Shown: positions 61,384-64,000 of the stretch, in pieces | How the letters are laid out: every line of letters begins with the position of its first letter | Numbering within the stretch: the first letter of the stretch is position 1 | Source: Vreelandella zhuhanensis | Lineage (GTDB): Bacteria; Pseudomonadota; Gammaproteobacteria; Pseudomonadales; Halomonadaceae | NCBI RefSeq assembly: GCF_009793355.1 | Contig: NZ_WTKP01000002.1 | Location: 310,001 to 374,000, forward strand | Length of the DNA stretch: 64,000 nucleotides | Direction of reading: 5' to 3' | Position numbers and translations under genes: made by a program | Notes under the pieces: generated by a model | What the model was told of the DNA's origin: nothing | What the model saw: the letters and a program-made list of their open reading frames with translations, nothing else | Databases searched by the model: none

Positions 61384-62700
61384 TCACTCCTGCTCGTCGA
61401 GGCTTTCCACGCGAATCCGCATCACCGACCCGGCGATATCGGCCATCGCTTCGATCTGACGAATGGCTTCGTTCATCTGCTTTTCCTTGGTGCGGTGGGT
61501 CAACAGAATGATCGGCACCAGCTCACCTTCGGTGGCTTCCTTCTGGATTAGAGCCTCGATCGAAATGCCCTGCTCAGACAGGATGGTCGCCACTCGCGCC
61601 AGCACACCCGGACGATCCACGGCCAGCAAGCGCAGGTAATAGGCCGTGATGATATCTTCCATGGGCATGATCGGCAGGCTGCCGACATCTTCGCCGATGC
61701 CGCTGAAGGCCAGGTATGGCACCCGATAATGGTGGTCGGTGGTGATGTCCCGCGCCACATCGAGCAGGTCTGCCACGACTGCCGAAGCGGTAGGCTCGGC
61801 ACCGGCACCGGCGCCGTAATACAGGGTCGGCCCTACGGCATCCCCCATGATGGCGATGGCATTCTTGACCCCATGCACATTGGCCAGCAGACGTTCCTTG
61901 GGAATCAGCGTGGGATGCACGCGCAGCTCAAGGCCGTGATCGGTGCGCTTGGAAATCCCCAGATGCTTGATCACATAGCCCAGGTTGTCGGCCTGCTGGA
62001 TATCTTCAGCGGTAATCCGTGAAATGCCTTCGGTGAAGGCCTTGTCGAATTGCAGCGGCACGCCGTAAGCGATGGACGCCAGGATGGTGAGCTTGTGCGC
62101 AGCGTCGATGCCCTCCACGTCGAAGGTAGGGTCAGCTTCGGCATAGCCCAGCGCCTGCGCTTCGGTCAGGACGTCTTCGAAGGTGCGCCCTTCATCGCGC
62201 ATGTGGGTAAGAATGTAATTGCCGGTACCGTTGATGATGCCCGCCACCCACTCGATACGGTTGGCGCCCAGGCCTTCACGCAGCGACTTGATCACCGGGA
62301 TACCCCCGGCCACGGCCGCTTCGAACGCCACGATCACGCCCTTTTCATGAGCGGCCTTGAAAATCTCGTTGCCGTGTACCGCAATCAACGCCTTGTTGGC
62401 GGTGACCACATGCTTGCCATGGGCGATCGCGGTCAGCACCAATTCACGGGCGATATCATAGCCGCCGATCAGCTCGACAACGACATCGATGTCCGGGTTG
62501 GTGGCCACTTCAAACACATTGCTGGTGGCCTTGATACCGGTGATATCGCAGTCAGGGTGAATGCTGCGGTGAGCGACCTGTTCAATGACGATCGGCCGTC
62601 CGGCGCGGCGAACAATGTCGTCCGCATTCCGGGTCAATACGTTGAAGGTACCGCCACCGACAGTGCCCAATCCACAGATACCTACTCTCACCGGTTTCAA
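61384..62700 (-). CDS. hom: homoserine dehydrogenase
   Basis: NAD(P)H-dependent reduction of aspartate semialdehyde to homoserine for threonine and methionine. It shows the Rossmann motif VGICGLGTVGGGTFNVL, VTANKALIAVHGNEI near 105, GIINGTGNYILTHM near 175 and EADPTFDVEGIDAAHKL near 205. A C-terminal ACT domain (DRPGVLARVATILSEQGIS) suggests threonine feedback. The best start is TTG 62700, with AAGGGG six bases upstream and the family N-terminus (438 residues). ATG 62718 is an alternative. This is the monofunctional, separate enzyme, not fused to aspartokinase. Confidence 0.95.
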   Translation of the reverse strand: MKPVRVGICGLGTVGGGTFNVLTRNADDIVRRAGRPIVIEQVAHRSIHPDCDITGIKATSNVFEVATNPDIDVVVELIGGYDIARELVLTAIAHGKHVVTANKALIAVHGNEIFKAAHEKGVIVAFEAAVAGGIPVIKSLREGLGANRIEWVAGIINGTGNYILTHMRDEGRTFEDVLTEAQALGYAEADPTFDVEGIDAAHKLTILASIAYGVPLQFDKAFTEGISRITAEDIQQADNLGYVIKHLGISKRTDHGLELRVHPTLIPKERLLANVHGVKNAIAIMGDAVGPTLYYGAGAGAEPTASAVVADLLDVARDITTDHHYRVPYLAFSGIGEDVGSLPIMPMEDIITAYYLRLLAVDRPGVLARVATILSEQGISIEALIQKEATEGELVPIILLTHRTKEKQMNEAIRQIEAMADIAGSVMRIRVESLDEQE

Positions 62701-62795
62701 TGTCTTTCCCCTTTGCATAACGTGAACATACGAGTGATTTGGCATAATGCGACGGCTGCTACGACAGGCCGCGTGCTCATTGTTGGTCGTGGCGA

Positions 62796-63533
62796 TCAGT
62801 CGTCAAGACCCAGCATGTCGGCTAGCCGCTGGGGCGGCACATAGCCCGGCACTAGCCGTCCGTCAGGTAAAATCAATGCCGGCGTACCCTGAACCCCGAG
62901 TTGCATGCCTAGATCATACTGGGCTGCAACCGGATTGTCGCAGCTCGATGCGTTAGTCAGTGCCTCGCCTTGCTTGGCACGCGTCATTGCATCGCCTGAA
63001 TTATCCGCGCACCAGATTTGCTGCATGGTTCTGGCGGCGGCTCCGTTCATTCCGCTGCGTGGAAACGCCAAGTAATGAATTTCGATGCCGCGCTCGTTGA
63101 GCTCGGGCACCTGTTCATGCAGCTGAGCGCAGTAGGGGCAAGTCGGGTCGGTAAATACCACCACGGTGGCCCGGGTCGGCTGGGTGCCACGAAATACCAC
63201 GCGTTCGCTTTCGGGTATTTCCTCAATCGCCGTGGCGCGCTCCTGGTTGCGCGATTGTTCGGTCAGGTTGACCAACCCTTCACCGCTATTGTCGTAAAGA
63301 TCGCCCACCAGAAAATGACTGCCCGAGGCATTGGAATAGAAAGTTTCGCCACTTTCCAGGCGCACGGAAAAAATACCCTCGAGCGGCGTGGGCTCGACCC
63401 GTTCGACCGGCATGCGCTGGCCGTTGACGCTCAGGGTTTCCGTGAGTTGGTCGGGCACCGTATCGGCATTGGCCGACAAAGGCAAAATGGCAGTCGCCAG
63501 CGCCAGAAAAAATACAGAGGAACGACGAATCAT
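62796..63533 (-). CDS. dsbC: thiol:disulfide interchange protein DsbC
   Basis: Periplasmic disulfide isomerase. The 245-residue precursor has a signal peptide (MIRRSSVFFLALATAILPLS then ANA), an N-terminal dimerisation domain and a thioredoxin domain with the active site CPYC in FTDPTCPYCAQL near 118, plus the cis-Pro loop GVQGTPALILPDG near 215. A second Cys pair (WCADN and SSCDN) matches the structural disulfide of DsbC. It starts four bases after the xerD stop; xerD-dsbC-hom is a conserved order. Confidence 0.95.
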   Translation of the reverse strand: MIRRSSVFFLALATAILPLSANADTVPDQLTETLSVNGQRMPVERVEPTPLEGIFSVRLESGETFYSNASGSHFLVGDLYDNSGEGLVNLTEQSRNQERATAIEEIPESERVVFRGTQPTRATVVVFTDPTCPYCAQLHEQVPELNERGIEIHYLAFPRSGMNGAAARTMQQIWCADNSGDAMTRAKQGEALTNASSCDNPVAAQYDLGMQLGVQGTPALILPDGRLVPGYVPPQRLADMLGLDD

Positions 63534-63537
63534 CAGC

Positions 63538-64000
63538 TCAACCTCGTGGGTGATGTTCGGCATGTAACGCTTCCAGGCGAGCCTGGGCGACATGCGTGTA
63601 AATTTGTGTGGTCGACAGATCACTGTGACCCAGTAACAACTGCACCACGCGTAGATTGGCCCCATGATTCAACAGATGCGTCGCGAATGCATGGCGCAAG
63701 GTATGCGGTGACAACGGCCGGCTGATTCCGGCGCAAGCGGCATGCACCTTGATCCGGTGCCAGAAGGTCTGCCGGGTCATCGACTTGTCACCTCGCCCGG
63801 GGAACAGCGCCGGACGTGTGACATCCGCCATCAGCGCGGGGCGCGCCCTGTCCAGATAACGACCCAACCAATATCCGGCTTCTTCGCCCAAAGGCACCAG
63901 GCGGTCTTTATCGCCCTTTCCTCGCACCCGAACAACCCCTTGCCGCAAGTTGAGCGCATCGGTGGTCAAGCCGACCAACTCCGAGACGCGCAGGCCGCAG
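63538..64000 (-). CDS. xerD: site-specific tyrosine recombinase XerD, 5' end outside the window
   Basis: Partner of XerC in resolving chromosome dimers at dif under FtsK control. Only the C-terminal half (about 154 residues) is present; the gene continues past base 64000. Visible catalytic residues are Arg in [10 protein letters not shown] at the edge, Lys in [13 protein letters not shown], the HxxR box [15 protein letters not shown], the next His in [10 protein letters not shown] and the nucleophile Tyr in IYTHV. The dsbC neighbour supports XerD over a mobile integrase. Confidence 0.93.
   Translation of the reverse strand, partial: CGLRVSELVGLTTDALNLRQGVVRVRGKGDKDRLVPLGEEAGYWLGRYLDRARPALMADVTRPALFPGRGDKSMTRQTFWHRIKVHAACAGISRPLSPHTLRHAFATHLLNHGANLRVVQLLLGHSDLSTTQIYTHVAQARLEALHAEHHPRG

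Noticed and set aside
58690-61459. Long plus-strand open frames over recJ and thrC
   Set aside because: They are antisense to two unmistakable enzymes, are rich in His/Gln/Gly from reverse-complement codon bias, and resemble nothing known.
63538-64000. Tyrosine recombinase as a mobile-element integrase
   Set aside because: The conserved xerD-dsbC-hom order and the strong similarity to chromosomal XerD, with no attachment repeats or cargo nearby, point to the housekeeping enzyme.

Overview
The window is one continuous stretch of core chromosome from a gammaproteobacterium, most likely Halomonas or a close relative in the Halomonadaceae. This is an inference from gene order and protein character (the dut-algC-argB order, the long DapD type, a BolA-HolD-RimI cluster, moderately high G+C); no taxonomic search was possible. 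I found no rRNA or tRNA genes, insertion sequences, prophage, CRISPR array, integron or toxin/defence island. Nearly every base lies in a recognisable gene, and gaps are short. No wholly new multi-gene system is evident. The points most worth checking are small ones: an enlarged HolD, a MerR-copA operon with a mismatched sensor and a 25-residue membrane protein, and a membrane-tethered cold-shock domain.

Layout. (1) 0.2-1.75 kb: exopolyphosphatase. (2) 1.7-22.7 kb, minus strand: a long envelope, lipid and translation run. In transcription order it is rpsB-tsf-pyrH-frr-uppS-cdsA-dxr-rseP-bamA-skp-lpxD-fabZ-lpxA-lpxB-rnhB-dnaE-accA-tilS. It joins ribosome supply, UMP synthesis, isoprenoid and undecaprenyl-PP synthesis, phospholipid and lipid A synthesis, outer-membrane protein assembly, replication and the first step of fatty acid synthesis. 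(3) 22.9-30.8 kb, plus strand: map-glnD, then a lysine/diaminopimelate group (dapC, an ArsC-like gene, dapD, dapE and one unknown gene), closed by a bidirectional terminator. (4) 30.8-36.7 kb: a membrane cold-shock-domain protein, slyX, ald, rlmI, mutM, rpmB-rpmG and radC. (5) 36.9-41 kb, plus: coaBC-dut-algC-argB. (6) 41-45.1 kb, minus: ftsY-ftsE-ftsX followed by rpoH. (7) 45.2-46.1 kb, plus: rsmD and zapB.

(8) 46.1-54.1 kb, minus: bolA-holD-rimI, an MFS exporter, a small acidic unknown, prfB-lysS (prfB has a programmed +1 frameshift) and a FadL-type porin with two fatty-acid-regulator-like operators upstream. (9) 54.3-57.5 kb, plus: a MerR regulator, a Cu(I) ATPase and a 25-residue membrane peptide, overlapping by ATGA at each junction and driven by a MerR-type promoter with a 20-bp spacer. 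(10) 57.5-64 kb, minus: a YitT-family membrane protein, then xerD (cut by the window end)-dsbC-hom-thrC-recJ.

Start codons were chosen by eye from Shine-Dalgarno spacing, overlaps with the preceding gene and remembered family N-termini. Several of the longest open frames had to be shortened for this reason.
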